This document shows, one piece after another, positions 1 through 8,230 of a stretch of 57,643 nt of DNA. This DNA is from Myxococcales bacterium (GTDB lineage Bacteria; Myxococcota; Polyangia; Nannocystales; Nannocystaceae). Below the pieces are notes generated by a model that worked only from the letters and a program-made list of their open reading frames with translations, was not told the origin of the DNA and searched no databases. Position 1 is the first letter of the stretch. Each line of letters begins with the position of its first letter. The position numbers were made by a program, and so were the translations under genes. The stretch covers positions 1 to 57,643 of the forward strand of contig JAEUJW010000031.1 of the NCBI GenBank assembly GCA_016793465.1, in the 5' to 3' direction.

Positions 1-99
1 AAGAGACATGTCCGCGAATCCGGTTGCGCCCTCAGGGCCGGGGTGGGTCCGGCTCTCGGCTCGCCGACCGCACCGTCCTTTAGCCAGGGTCTCGAAGGA

Positions 100-206
100 C
101 AGGGATCCGGCAAGTGGGCCAACCGAGTCCAGCGCGACCCGGGGCGTCGCAGACGGCCCCGGGTCGACGCGCCCTGTCTGAGGGCGGACCGCTTGCCGGA
201 TCCCTG
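100..206. repeat. MITE-like inverted repeat with nested hairpin
   Basis: Perfect 15-bp inverted repeats at 100-114 (CAGGGATCCGGCAAG) and 192-206 bound a 107-bp segment. Inside lies a second perfect 11-bp stem, 135-145 against 156-166, with a 10-base loop. No obvious target-site duplication flanks it and it encodes nothing convincing. It sits 90 bp past the 3' end of the sigma-factor-like gene. It could be a small palindromic mobile element, a structured RNA, or a terminator-like structure. The rest of 1-295 shows no gene. Confidence 0.6.
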
Positions 207-295
207 GCCCCGCGACGATGTGCGGGCGCCCAGCCGGACCCACCTCGGTCCGTGCGACGGCGTCCTTGGTCGGTCAAAATCCCTGTGTCGAGGTA

Positions 296-1054
296 CTAGG
301 ACGCCTGCTCGAGCCTCGCCACGGTCTCCGCGGTCAACCGCAGCGGCGGCAGCACCTCGAACAGCCGCCGCGTGTTCAGATACACCCCGTACGGATAGTC
401 CGCCGAGGCCACCTCGTGCTCGGGCAGGGCCACGAACCCCTGCTCGAGCGCGAGCAGCAGCCGGCGATCGCAGCGGCACGTGTTCTTGCGATCGAGGTGG
501 CTGCAGCGCGGATCGAAGTACGCCTCGAGCCCCTTCATCATCCGCGACTTGTACGACGACAGCGTGCTCTCCTCGACGTCGAACGTCTCGCGCACCTCCG
601 CGTCGGACAGCCCGAGGATCACCAGCAGCACGAACGCCTCGCGGACCGCCGGCGCCAGCGTCTGCACCGCCGCGATCAGACAGCTCTGCATGAACCCGCT
701 CAGCAGCACCGGCAGCCGGCGCACGTCGCCCTTCAACAGGGGGTGCTGCAGCGGCATCGAGATCGACGTGCCCTTGCGCAGCAGCTCGTCGAGGTGGTGC
801 TGCTTATCCCACTGCGACACCTTGCGGCTGCTGTGCATGCGCTGCAGGACCACCGCGCGCAGCCCGTGCAGTCGGTCCTTGAAGCGGGCGCCCGGCGGGA
901 TCGGGTCGGCCATCGCCAGCTTCAGCGTCTTCAACGCCTCGCCGCGGTCGCCGAGCATCCACGCCGCATATGCATAAAGCCTGTCGATATCGCGGAGCGG
1001 CTCCTCCAGAGTCTCGGAGGTGGCGACGCGTTCGGACCCGGCCCCATCGTGCAT
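296..1054 (-). CDS. ECF-like sigma-70 family protein
   Basis: This 252-residue protein looks like an extracytoplasmic-function sigma factor. An N-terminal region-2-like helix (LYAYAAWMLGDRGEALKTLK, about residues 24-43) is followed by a long divergent middle. A sigma-4 helix-turn-helix is centred on VREAFVLLVILGLSDAEVRE. After the helix-turn-helix comes a Cys-rich patch (CSHLDRKNTCRCDRR) that could bind metal, and a C-terminal extension of about 50 residues. Both are unusual for minimal ECF factors. I chose the ATG at 1054; a TTG 39 bases upstream would add 13 residues. It is divergent from recD2 across about 270 bp. No anti-sigma gene is adjacent. The family call is from motif recognition; its target genes are unknown. 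Confidence 0.6.
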   Translation of the reverse strand: MHDGAGSERVATSETLEEPLRDIDRLYAYAAWMLGDRGEALKTLKLAMADPIPPGARFKDRLHGLRAVVLQRMHSSRKVSQWDKQHHLDELLRKGTSISMPLQHPLLKGDVRRLPVLLSGFMQSCLIAAVQTLAPAVREAFVLLVILGLSDAEVRETFDVEESTLSSYKSRMMKGLEAYFDPRCSHLDRKNTCRCDRRLLLALEQGFVALPEHEVASADYPYGVYLNTRRLFEVLPPLRLTAETVARLEQAS

Positions 1055-1321
1055 GCCCCCCAACGTATCAGCCTCGCCGGGGTCGGCCAACAACTGCGCC
1101 GACGTTCCGGGTTTCGCCGCCGCGACGTCCGCCGACGCCGTCTCGCACGCTGTTCGGGGCCGCCGACCCCGGGTCAGGATCCCACGATCGGATCACCGCC
1201 GAGGGCGTATGGATCCCCTCGGATCCGTTCATAAACTTCGTCCGGGGCGAACGGGTGTCCGCCGCGGCCTCATCCGCGCCTTGTGCCGTGCGGGCCGGAT
1301 CGGCGATGCTCCGCGCCTGGC

Positions 1322-3613
1322 ATGAAGCCCAGCGAGCCCCCAGCGCCACGGCCCACCGGGCTCGACGGGGGCGACCTGCCGCCGGCCGCGGACGGCGAGA
1401 CCCGCCTCGAGGGCAAGGTCTCGAGCACCGTCTATCACGACGAGCGCACGCGCTACAGCGTTCTGCGGGTCTACCTGGCCGGGCAGGTGCAGCCGACCAC
1501 CTGGGTGGGGCGGGCCTCCGCGGTCGACGACGGCGCGCAGGTCGCCGGCGTCGGCGAGTGGACCTACCACCCCACCCACGGGCGCCAGTTCTCGTTCACG
1601 CGCCTGACCGCCAAGGCGCCGACCACCCTGCCGGGGATCCTGCGCCGGCTCGAGCGCTATCCCGGCCTCGGCCCCGAGCTCGCCCAGCGCATCGTCACCC
1701 GCTTCGGCCTCGACAGCCTGACCATCCTCGACAAGCAGCCGCGCCGGCTGCTCGAGGTCAAGGGCATCAAGGAGCGCACCCTCGACGGCATCATGGTGTT
1801 CCACCAGACCCGGCACGGCCCGGTCGCCGAGGTCGAGAACCAGCTCCTGGAACTCGACCTGCCGACCTGGCTCGCCGAGGCGATCGTCCAGCGCTACCCC
1901 GACAACCCTCTCGCCATGCTGCGCGAGCGCCCCTACCGGCTCGCCCGCGACGTCCGCGGCATCGGCTTCGTCACCGCCGACAAGATCGCCCGCGCCCTCG
2001 GCATCGACCTCGAGAGCGAGGAGCGCGTCGACGCCGGCCTCGTGCACGTGCTCGACCAGGCCGAGCAGGACGGCCACTGCGCCCTGCCCGAGCCCATCCT
2101 CGTGCACAACGCCAACCGCCTGCTCGAGCTCCCGCCCGAGCGCATCAGCGCCGGCATCACCCGCCTCGTCGCCGACGAGGGCCTCGTCCGCGACGACCGC
2201 CGCGACCTGCCCGCCCCGCTGTGCTACCCGCCGCGCCACTACGAGGCCGAGATGAACGTCGCCCGCGCGCTCGTCGACCTGGCCCTCGGGACAGCCGAGC
2301 GCACGACCTGGCGCCCGATCGCCGCCCCGTCCGACCTCAGCCCCGGCCAGGTCGCCGCGCTCGCCGCCATCGCCGAGGCCGGCCTCGTCATCCTCACCGG
2401 CGGGCCCGGCACCGGCAAGAGCACCGTCACGCGCCAGATCCTCGAGACCGCCGCCGCCAACGGCGTCGACGTGCACCTCGCCGCGCCCACCGGCCGCGCC
2501 GCCAAGCGCCTGTCCGAGGCCACCGGCCGCAAGGCGACCACCATCCACCGCCTGCTCGACATCCAGGGCGGCAGCGGCGAGTTCCTCTACGACGAGCACA
2601 ACCCGCTGCCGCCCGGCCTCGTCGTCATCGACGAGGCCTCGATGCTCGACCTCCCGCTCGCCGACGCGCTGCTGCGCGCCCTCACCCCCGAGCACCGGCT
2701 CATGCTGGTCGGCGACGCCGACCAGCTGCCCTCGGTCGGCCCGGGCAACGTGCTGCGCGACCTCATCAGCGCCGCCGACCGCCCGAACTCCCCGATCCCC
2801 GTGGTCCGCCTGACCCAGATCTTCCGCCAGGCCGAGGGCTCCTCGATCGTCGTCGCCGCCCACTCGGTGCTGCACGGCCGCGTGCCGCAGGCCGACAAGG
2901 CGGGCGACGGCCAGTTCTACCTGATCCAGGCCCGCGACGCCGAGCGCGCCCACGAGCTCGTCATGAAGGTCGTCACCGAGCGGATCGCCAGCGCCTACAA
3001 GCTCGACCCGCGCACCGAGGTGCAGGTGCTGTGCCCCATGCACAAGGGCAAGGCCGGCACCGAGTCGTTCAACCGCAGCCTGCAGGCCCACCACACCGCC
3101 GGCGCGCCCGAGCTCGTGCTCGACCACCCGGGCCGCGGGGCCCCGCGGATCTTCCGCGTCGGCGACCGCGTCATGCAGACGCGCAACGACCACGAGCGCA
3201 ACGTGTTCAACGGCGACATCGGCGTCGTCACCGCCGTCGACCCCGACGGCGTGACCCTCACCGTCGAGGTCGACGGCGCGCCCGTGTCCTACGACAACAA
3301 GCAGCTCGCCGCCCTGCAGCTCGCCTACGCCGTCTCGATCCACAAGTCGCAGGGCAGCGAGTTCCCCGCGGTCGTCGTGCCGCTGCTCGGCGAGCACCAC
3401 GTCATGCTGCGCCGCAACCTGCTCTACACCGCCATCACCCGCGCGCGCCGGCTGTGCGTCGTCGTCGGCGACCCGCGGGCCGTCACCCAGGCCGTGCACC
3501 GCGGCGACGCGGCCCGCCGCTTCACCGGCCTCGAGAGCCGCGTGCTCGCGGCCCTGCGCGCCGGGCTCGGCGAGCCCGAGCTCGACGTCGAGGCCGCGAC
3601 GCCCGAGTTCTGA
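1322..3613 (+). CDS. recD2: RecD2-type ATP-dependent DNA helicase
   Basis: A superfamily 1B 5'-3' DNA helicase of the RecD2 type, about 763 residues, the usual length for the family. After an N-terminal OB-like segment come helix-hairpin-helix stretches (GLGPELAQRIVTRFG, LLEVKGIKERTLDG, DVRGIGFVTADKIA). Walker A is GGPGTGKST at about 360-368, Walker B VVIDEASM at about 434-441, and near the C-terminus are the UvrD-like AVSIHKSQGSEF motif and ITRARRLCVVVG. No RecB or RecC gene is nearby, as expected for stand-alone RecD2, which acts in DNA repair and processing. I chose the ATG at 1322; an upstream ATG at 1283 is possible. It ends 6 bp from the convergent lipoprotein gene. Confidence 0.93.
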   Translation: MKPSEPPAPRPTGLDGGDLPPAADGETRLEGKVSSTVYHDERTRYSVLRVYLAGQVQPTTWVGRASAVDDGAQVAGVGEWTYHPTHGRQFSFTRLTAKAPTTLPGILRRLERYPGLGPELAQRIVTRFGLDSLTILDKQPRRLLEVKGIKERTLDGIMVFHQTRHGPVAEVENQLLELDLPTWLAEAIVQRYPDNPLAMLRERPYRLARDVRGIGFVTADKIARALGIDLESEERVDAGLVHVLDQAEQDGHCALPEPILVHNANRLLELPPERISAGITRLVADEGLVRDDRRDLPAPLCYPPRHYEAEMNVARALVDLALGTAERTTWRPIAAPSDLSPGQVAALAAIAEAGLVILTGGPGTGKSTVTRQILETAAANGVDVHLAAPTGRAAKRLSEATGRKATTIHRLLDIQGGSGEFLYDEHNPLPPGLVVIDEASMLDLPLADALLRALTPEHRLMLVGDADQLPSVGPGNVLRDLISAADRPNSPIPVVRLTQIFRQAEGSSIVVAAHSVLHGRVPQADKAGDGQFYLIQARDAERAHELVMKVVTERIASAYKLDPRTEVQVLCPMHKGKAGTESFNRSLQAHHTAGAPELVLDHPGRGAPRIFRVGDRVMQTRNDHERNVFNGDIGVVTAVDPDGVTLTVEVDGAPVSYDNKQLAALQLAYAVSIHKSQGSEFPAVVVPLLGEHHVMLRRNLLYTAITRARRLCVVVGDPRAVTQAVHRGDAARRFTGLESRVLAALRAGLGEPELDVEAATPEF

Positions 3614-3619
3614 GCCCGC

Positions 3620-4621
3620 CTACTGCGGCTCGGGGAAGCACTCGAACTGGATGTTCCCGTCGACGTTCCCCCAGTTCAGGCTGACCTGCTCGGCGGTGAT
3701 GCCGAGCGGCTTCAGCACCCGGTTCACGCTCATCAGGTCCTTCAGGTTGAGGTACGCGTTCGAGTTGGGGTCGGCGAACTCCGAGCTGATGTACATGCCG
3801 CCGCCGTGGGCGGCCATGTAGTCGAGCAGCGTGTCCATCTCGGCGTCGCTCGGCTGGTCGCCGTTGTCGAACTGCCCCGAGCCCTCGAGGTACATGACGA
3901 TGTCGTAGTCGGCCCGCAGCTGGGCCGCGTTGCCGACGTACTGCGCCGGCAGGTGGATGCCCGCTGCGTCGGACGGCACGTTCCACTGCTTGGGCCCGTC
4001 CGCCTGCGACCAGCCGAAGTACAGGATCTTCGGCTGGACCCCGCCGTTGCCGGCCAGCCAGTCCCAGATCGGGCAGTCGGTCACCTCGTTGAACGGCAGG
4101 CTGCTGTCGGCGGTCGCCACGTAGCGCCCGAGCCCGTGGGTCCCGACCGCGTAGACGATCTGGCCCTGCAGCTGGGCCGTGGCGAACACGTCGCCGCCCT
4201 CGATCGTGAACACCCCCGACTGCATCGACGCGATCGTCAGCCCGCACTCGATGCACACCGGCGGGGCGATGTCGGGCTGCAGGCCCATGTCGAACTTCGG
4301 CGGGTCCGCCGTCTCCGACGAGTCGACCGTCGAGCCCTCGCCCGTCGACTCGCCGGTCGACGTCTCCGGCGGCTCGTCGGTCGTCGGCCCCGGGCCGGTC
4401 GCCTCGCTCGTCGGCCCCTGGCTGGTCGGCGCGCTCGCCGAGCCCGAGCCGCCGCCGGTCGACTCCTCCGCGCCGGTCGCCCCGGTCTCGCCGCTCGCCG
4501 TCGACGGGGTGGTGGCCGGCGCCGTGGTGATCTGCGGCAGCGTATCGCCGCCGCCCGTGAGGTCCTTGTCGTCGCCGCAGGCGGCGGCCGCCAGCGCAGC
4601 GAGCAGGGCGATCGTTCGCAT
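3620..4621 (-). CDS. Lipoprotein with Ser/Thr/Glu-rich linker, function unknown
   Basis: A 333-residue secreted protein. The N-terminus is a short signal peptide ending in a lipobox with Cys15 (LAAAACGDD), followed by about 90 residues of Thr/Ser/Gly/Glu/Pro linker. The folded domain (about 110-333) has a Cys pair, PVCIECG, and a predicted alpha/beta segment. The lines YDIVMYLEGSGQFDNG and LLDYMAAHGGGMYISSEF resemble the class-I glutaminase-like fold used by ThuA-type and surface proteins, but I do not see a catalytic triad. This architecture, an anchor plus low-complexity spacer plus domain, is typical of myxobacterial cell-surface lipoproteins. It is convergent with recD2. Function not assignable. 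Confidence 0.8.
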   Translation of the reverse strand: MRTIALLAALAAAACGDDKDLTGGGDTLPQITTAPATTPSTASGETGATGAEESTGGGSGSASAPTSQGPTSEATGPGPTTDEPPETSTGESTGEGSTVDSSETADPPKFDMGLQPDIAPPVCIECGLTIASMQSGVFTIEGGDVFATAQLQGQIVYAVGTHGLGRYVATADSSLPFNEVTDCPIWDWLAGNGGVQPKILYFGWSQADGPKQWNVPSDAAGIHLPAQYVGNAAQLRADYDIVMYLEGSGQFDNGDQPSDAEMDTLLDYMAAHGGGMYISSEFADPNSNAYLNLKDLMSVNRVLKPLGITAEQVSLNWGNVDGNIQFECFPEPQ

Positions 4622-4710
4622 TCGACTCGACTAACACGCCGCCCGCGGGCCGGCCAAGAGGTGGCCCGCCCCCGCCCGCGCGCATGCGGAGGTCGCCCGC
4701 GCCCGCCGCT

Positions 4711-5379
4711 TCAGTCCGACGCGTGCACGCTGAGGCGCCCGACCGTCGTCACCGCCGAGATCAGGTGGGCCGCGTTGGCCTCGCACTTGACCCCGAACTG
4801 CGGGATCGCCTTCTTGTCGAGCTCGCAGCGGTACGCCCCCGCGGGCACGCGCAGATCGATGTCGCCGGCCGCCACCGTGGCGTGCAGCGCCTGCGGCGCG
4901 GCCGCGAAGATCATGTCGACGTTGCCGCCCTCGGTGCTGACCTCGATGTTCGCCCCGGTCAGCCCGAGCCCGCTGACGTTGCCGAGCCCGACGTCGACGT
5001 CGACGTCGCCGCCGACGTCCATCAGCGCGACGTCGCCGTCGCGCACCGCCACCGTCACCGCCACCGTCGGCGGCACGCGGATGCGGTGGTTGATCTTGCA
5101 CTTCGGCGCCTGGCCGCACTTGCCCACGACCTGCAGCACGCCGTCCTTCATCTCGTGCTCGACGTCGCGGCCGGGCGCCTCGCGGTTCATGCGCACGATC
5201 TCGACCCTGGTGACGTCCGGCGCCGCCACGATCTCCACGTTGCCGTGGTCCACGTCGACCACCACCCGCTTGACCGCGCCCGGCACCACCACCGGCGCGC
5301 TGCGCACCGGCGACGCGGCGCAGCCGGCCAGCGCCAGCGCCGCGACCACGCTCCACGCGCCCTGCCTCGCACGGGTCAT
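4711..5379 (-). CDS. DUF4097-like beta-helical lipoprotein
   Basis: A 222-residue lipoprotein with a good lipobox (LALAGC, Cys20). The mature part is made of short repeated beta strands such as VVVDVDHGNVEIVAA, VRDGDVALMDVGGDVDVDVG and VSTEGGNVDMIFA. This is the alternating G-D/N-V pattern of the DUF4097 putative adhesin family, which forms a beta-helix. Four Cys residues in the mature region may pair. The ATG at 5379 has AGGGG immediately upstream, which supports the start. It lies between an unrelated lipoprotein gene and the tRNA pair, both on the same strand. Role unknown; an envelope structural or adhesive part is inferred. Confidence 0.78.
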   Translation of the reverse strand: MTRARQGAWSVVAALALAGCAASPVRSAPVVVPGAVKRVVVDVDHGNVEIVAAPDVTRVEIVRMNREAPGRDVEHEMKDGVLQVVGKCGQAPKCKINHRIRVPPTVAVTVAVRDGDVALMDVGGDVDVDVGLGNVSGLGLTGANIEVSTEGGNVDMIFAAAPQALHATVAAGDIDLRVPAGAYRCELDKKAIPQFGVKCEANAAHLISAVTTVGRLSVHASD

Positions 5380-5431
5380 GTCCCCTCTTACGCCGGGCCA
5401 CGAGCGCTGGCAAGCAGCCGCGCGAGCGGAG

Positions 5432-5583
<152 letters not shown>

Positions 5584-5690
5584 TCGGCCGCGGACTTTAA
5601 GGAATTGCCGCGCCGCGGTCCACCCCCCGCGAACACTTCGCGGCTGCGGGCCGACTGGACCGCGTATACGCGACAATCCCGGCGACCGGG

Positions 5691-6368
5691 TCAGCCGGCG
5701 CCGGCCAGGTACTCCACCAGGCGGGCCACCGCCTGGCCGCGATGCGACACCGCCGCCTTCTCGGCCTGGCTCAGCTCGGCGACCGTCCGGTCGTGCGCGA
5801 TCCACACGTGCGGGTCGTAGCCGAAGCCGCCGTCGCCGCGGCGCTCGCGGCGGATCTCGCCGTCCCAGCGGCCCTCGAACAGCACGATCGGCGAGCGCTC
5901 GCCCGCCGTCGGCCACGCCCTCGCGCCCGCCGTCGCCAGCGGCGCTCCGTCGACCCGCCGCAGCGCCAGCACGCACACGTAGTGGCACGGCGAGCGCTCG
6001 AGCCCGCGGGCGGCCAGCTCCGCGACCATGCGGGCGTTGTTGCGGGCGTCGTCCGCCTCGGGCCCGGCGTACACCGCCGAGTCGACGCCCGGCGCGCCGT
6101 CCAGCGCGTCGACGCAGACCCCCGAGTCGTCGGCCAGCACCAGCGTCTCGCCGGGCTCGCCGAGCTCGCGCAGCCACGCGGCCACGCCGTCGACCTTCAG
6201 CATCGCGTGGGCCACGAAGCTGTCCTGGTCCTCGACGATCGTCGGCGCCCCCGGGCCCGCGTCGCGCGCCGCGACCACCGGGCGGGCCGCCCCGGCCGCC
6301 GTCAGCGCCGCGCCGAGCTCCGTCACCTTGTGGCGGTTCGCGGTCGCCAGCACGATCCGCCCGCTCAC
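5691..6368 (-). CDS. rdgB: XTP/dITP diphosphatase (RdgB/HAM1 family)
   Basis: House-cleaning enzyme that hydrolyses XTP, dITP and ITP to monophosphates and keeps deaminated purines out of DNA and RNA. The 225-residue length fits. Family motifs are present: [14 protein letters not shown] at the N-terminus, the metal-site loop [21 protein letters not shown], and the C-terminal GFGYDPHVW and SHRGQAV. It starts with GTG at 6368, inside the stop region of rph (GTGA, 4-base overlap), so the pair is translationally coupled. rph-rdgB is a widespread operon. The tRNA pair follows on the same strand. Confidence 0.95.
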   Translation of the reverse strand: MSGRIVLATANRHKVTELGAALTAAGAARPVVAARDAGPGAPTIVEDQDSFVAHAMLKVDGVAAWLRELGEPGETLVLADDSGVCVDALDGAPGVDSAVYAGPEADDARNNARMVAELAARGLERSPCHYVCVLALRRVDGAPLATAGARAWPTAGERSPIVLFEGRWDGEIRRERRGDGGFGYDPHVWIAHDRTVAELSQAEKAAVSHRGQAVARLVEYLAGAG

Positions 6369-7099
6369 GCCGCGCCTCCGCGGCCCAGCGCCGCCCGCTG
6401 CGCCGCCAGCAGCTCGGTCACGCCCCCCTCGGCCAGCCCCAGCATCGCGTCGAGCTGCGCGCGCGAGAAGCTGCCGCGCTCCGCCGTGCCCTGGACCTCG
6501 ACCAGCCCGCCGCCGGCCAGCATCACCACGTTGAGGTCGACCTCCGCGCGGCTGTCCTCGGCGTAGTGCAGGTCGAGCACCGGCACCGGCGGACCGTCGG
6601 CGATCGCCACCAGCCCGACCGACACCGCCGCCACCTGCTTCAGCGGCGGCAGCTCCGCCAGCATCCCGTCACGCACCAGCGCCCGCAGCGCCAGCTCGAG
6701 CGCCACATAACCGCCGGTGATCGCCGCCGTGCGCGTGCCGCCGTCGGCCTCGATCACGTCGCAGTCGATCGTCAGCGCCAGCGGCCCCTGGGTCCCGACC
6801 AGGCGATCGCGGTCGACCGCCGCCCGCAGCGAGCGCCCGATCAGCCGCTGGATCTCCTTGGCCCGCCCGTCGGCCTCGCGGCGCCCGCGGGGCCGCACCG
6901 ACCCCGGCAGCATCGCGTACTCGGCCGTCACCCAGCCCCCGCGGGTCAGCCACGCAGGCGCCTTCGCCTCGAGGCTCGCGGTGCAGATCACCCGCGTCCC
7001 GCCGGTCGAGATCAACGCCGACCCGAGCGCCGAGGAGATGAACCCCGGCTCGATCGAACACGGCCGCAGGCGATCAGGGGTGCGTCCATCGCTTCGCAT
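6365..7099 (-). CDS. rph: Ribonuclease PH
   Basis: A phosphate-dependent 3'-5' exoribonuclease that trims tRNA 3' ends. At 244 residues it is the normal length. It opens with [13 protein letters not shown] and contains [22 protein letters not shown] in conserved form, the basic [20 protein letters not shown] helix and the [19 protein letters not shown] active-site segment. The reading frame stays open into the upstream tandem repeats, but the family N-terminus fixes the start at the ATG at 7099. A possible -10 box (TAGGTT) lies 8 bases before the start. It overlaps rdgB by 4 bases. Confidence 0.96.
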   Translation of the reverse strand: MRSDGRTPDRLRPCSIEPGFISSALGSALISTGGTRVICTASLEAKAPAWLTRGGWVTAEYAMLPGSVRPRGRREADGRAKEIQRLIGRSLRAAVDRDRLVGTQGPLALTIDCDVIEADGGTRTAAITGGYVALELALRALVRDGMLAELPPLKQVAAVSVGLVAIADGPPVPVLDLHYAEDSRAEVDLNVVMLAGGGLVEVQGTAERGSFSRAQLDAMLGLAEGGVTELLAAQRAALGRGGAA

Positions 7100-7230
7100 G
7101 GCGCGGGAACCTAGCAGCCGCCGCGCACCGCGGACAGCCGACAAACAATCTGCACGCCCGCACAAACACACCAGCAGCGAGCCCTCACCACGCCGCCGAC
7201 GCCACGCACAAAAGCCTCGCTCACACCCAC

Positions 7231-7440
7231 GAGCCGAACCCCGCCACACACCCGACCGAACCCCGCCACACGCCGAGCCGAATCCCGCCACACGCCGAGC
7301 CGAACCCCGCCACACGCCCAACCCCGCCCCACGCCCACCCGAACCCCGCCCCACGCCGAGCCGAACCCCGCCACACGCCCAACCGAACCCCGCCACACGC
7401 AACCGAACCCCGCCACACGCCCGCCACACGCCCAACCGAA
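7231..7440. repeat. 22-bp tandem repeat array upstream of rph
   Basis: About nine imperfect copies of a roughly 22-bp unit with the core CGAACCCCGCCACACGCC. The copies starting near 7234, 7256, 7278 and 7300 are exactly 22 bp apart; later ones are shortened to 15-20 bp. Because 22 is not a multiple of 3, the array does not encode a repeated peptide. The flanks 7100-7230 and 7441-7590 are low-complexity C/A-rich DNA with no gene seen. Together with the terminator at 7592-7616 this accounts for the gene-free stretch 7100-7652. It lacks the unique spacers of a CRISPR. Confidence 0.9.
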
Positions 7441-7591
7441 CCCAACGCCCAACCTCGCTCGCCCCACCAGCGCCGAACCCCGCCGTGATCCCCGAGCGCG
7501 AAGGGAACAGCGCCCGCACGCGCCACGAGGGCCGAAGGCCGATCGCCCGCAGGGCGACCCAGGGCCGCAGGCCCGTGAAGAAAGTAAGACA

Positions 7592-7616
7592 GGCGGAGTG
7601 CCGTCGGCACTCCGCC
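7592..7616 (-). terminator. Intrinsic terminator of the small lipoprotein gene
   Basis: A perfect 11-bp stem, GGCGGAGTGCC at 7592-7602 with its complement at 7606-7616, has a 3-base loop. On the minus strand it is followed by a T-rich stretch (TGTCTTACTTTCTT). It lies 36 bp past the stop codon of the lipoprotein gene. Confidence 0.85.
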
Positions 7617-7652
7617 CTCTTGCTTGGTGAGTCGTACGGAACCGACGAACCG

Positions 7653-7898
7653 TTACTTGGCGTCGCCAGCCGGGGCGGCCGGGGGCGCGTCAGCGGGCTT
7701 GGCGTCGGCCGGCGGGGCGGCGACGTCCTTCTTGTCGTCCGTCTTCTCGACCGTCTTCTCGGTCTTGACCTCGGTCTTGGTCTCGGTCTTGGTCTCGACC
7801 TTCTTCTCTTCCTTCTTGGAGGTGTCGCCGCCGCAAGCCGGGGCCATCAGGGAAACCGCGGCGAGGGCCGCGAACAGGAACTGGGTGTTGAGCTTCAT
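7653..7898 (-). CDS. Small Lys/Glu/Thr-rich lipoprotein
   Basis: An 81-residue lipoprotein. A signal peptide ends in Cys22 (LMAPACGGD). It is followed by a highly charged stretch rich in Lys, Glu, Thr and Val with a KTE-type repeat ([18 protein letters not shown]) and then an Ala/Pro/Asp tail. The composition suggests an extended, disordered periplasmic or surface spacer. It has the best-defined expression signals in the window: a promoter at 7949-7978, an AGGAGA ribosome-binding site about 8 bases before the ATG, and a strong terminator. High expression is therefore likely (inference). No known family recognised. Confidence 0.85.
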   Translation of the reverse strand: MKLNTQFLFAALAAVSLMAPACGGDTSKKEEKKVETKTETKTEVKTEKTVEKTDDKKDVAAPPADAKPADAPPAAPAGDAK

Positions 7899-7944
7899 GG
7901 ACAGAAATCTCCTACGTGCCTTGATCGGTTGATCGAGTCGTGAA

Positions 7945-7978
7945 CGGGACTGTATTCCATGTCCCGGGAGTCCAGCAA
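7945..7978 (-). promoter_or_regulatory. Promoter and possible operator of the small lipoprotein gene
   Basis: On the minus strand TTGCTG (7978-7973) and TACAGT (7954-7949) are 18 bases apart, giving a start near 7942 and a leader of about 43 bases that carries the AGGAGA site. A 6-bp inverted repeat, CGGGAC (7945-7950) and GTCCCG (7961-7966), straddles the -10 box and could be a repressor site. The surrounding 7899-8230 stretch holds this promoter and that of the next gene; no further gene seen. Confidence 0.5.
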
Positions 7979-8187
7979 TGTTCACGACTGTTTCCAGCTG
8001 CGCGAGATGCGCAGTCGCTTGCACTCCCGGCGTGGCCGCATCGAACGCGACCCGAGCGGCCGGGGCCTCGCGGCGATCGAAGTTTCCCGGGGCGCCGCGG
8101 CCCCGCCCCGCCGGCTGATCGCCGCCCGTGGGGGCGCGCGGGCCCTGCACGGACAGCCAGGGGTATCGTGGGAAACCTCCGGTCACG

Positions 8188-8222
8188 CGCGCCGCGAGGC
8201 TCGCGGCGCGGGGCCCTATGCT
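8188..8222 (+). promoter_or_regulatory. Palindrome and -10 box before the dehydrogenase/hydratase gene
   Basis: A perfect 10-bp stem (CGCGCCGCGA at 8188-8197, complement at 8201-8210, loop GGC) ends 6 bases before a -10-like TATGCT (8217-8222), which itself is 8 bases from the ATG at 8231. The position suggests an operator covering the promoter spacer, with a nearly leaderless transcript. No good -35 is seen. Confidence 0.4.
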
Positions 8223-8230
8223 CGCCGGCG

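Noticed and set aside
43..693. Arg/Pro/Ala-rich plus-strand frame at the left end
   Set aside because: It has no domain, odd composition, and covers the palindromic element and the antisense of the sigma-like gene.
7231..7440. Possible CRISPR array
   Set aside because: Units are contiguous with no unique spacers and no cas gene in the window.
7111..7519. Upstream extension of rph or a repeat-encoded protein
   Set aside because: The open frame is produced by the 22-bp repeats, whose period rotates the frame. The RNase PH family start is at 7099.
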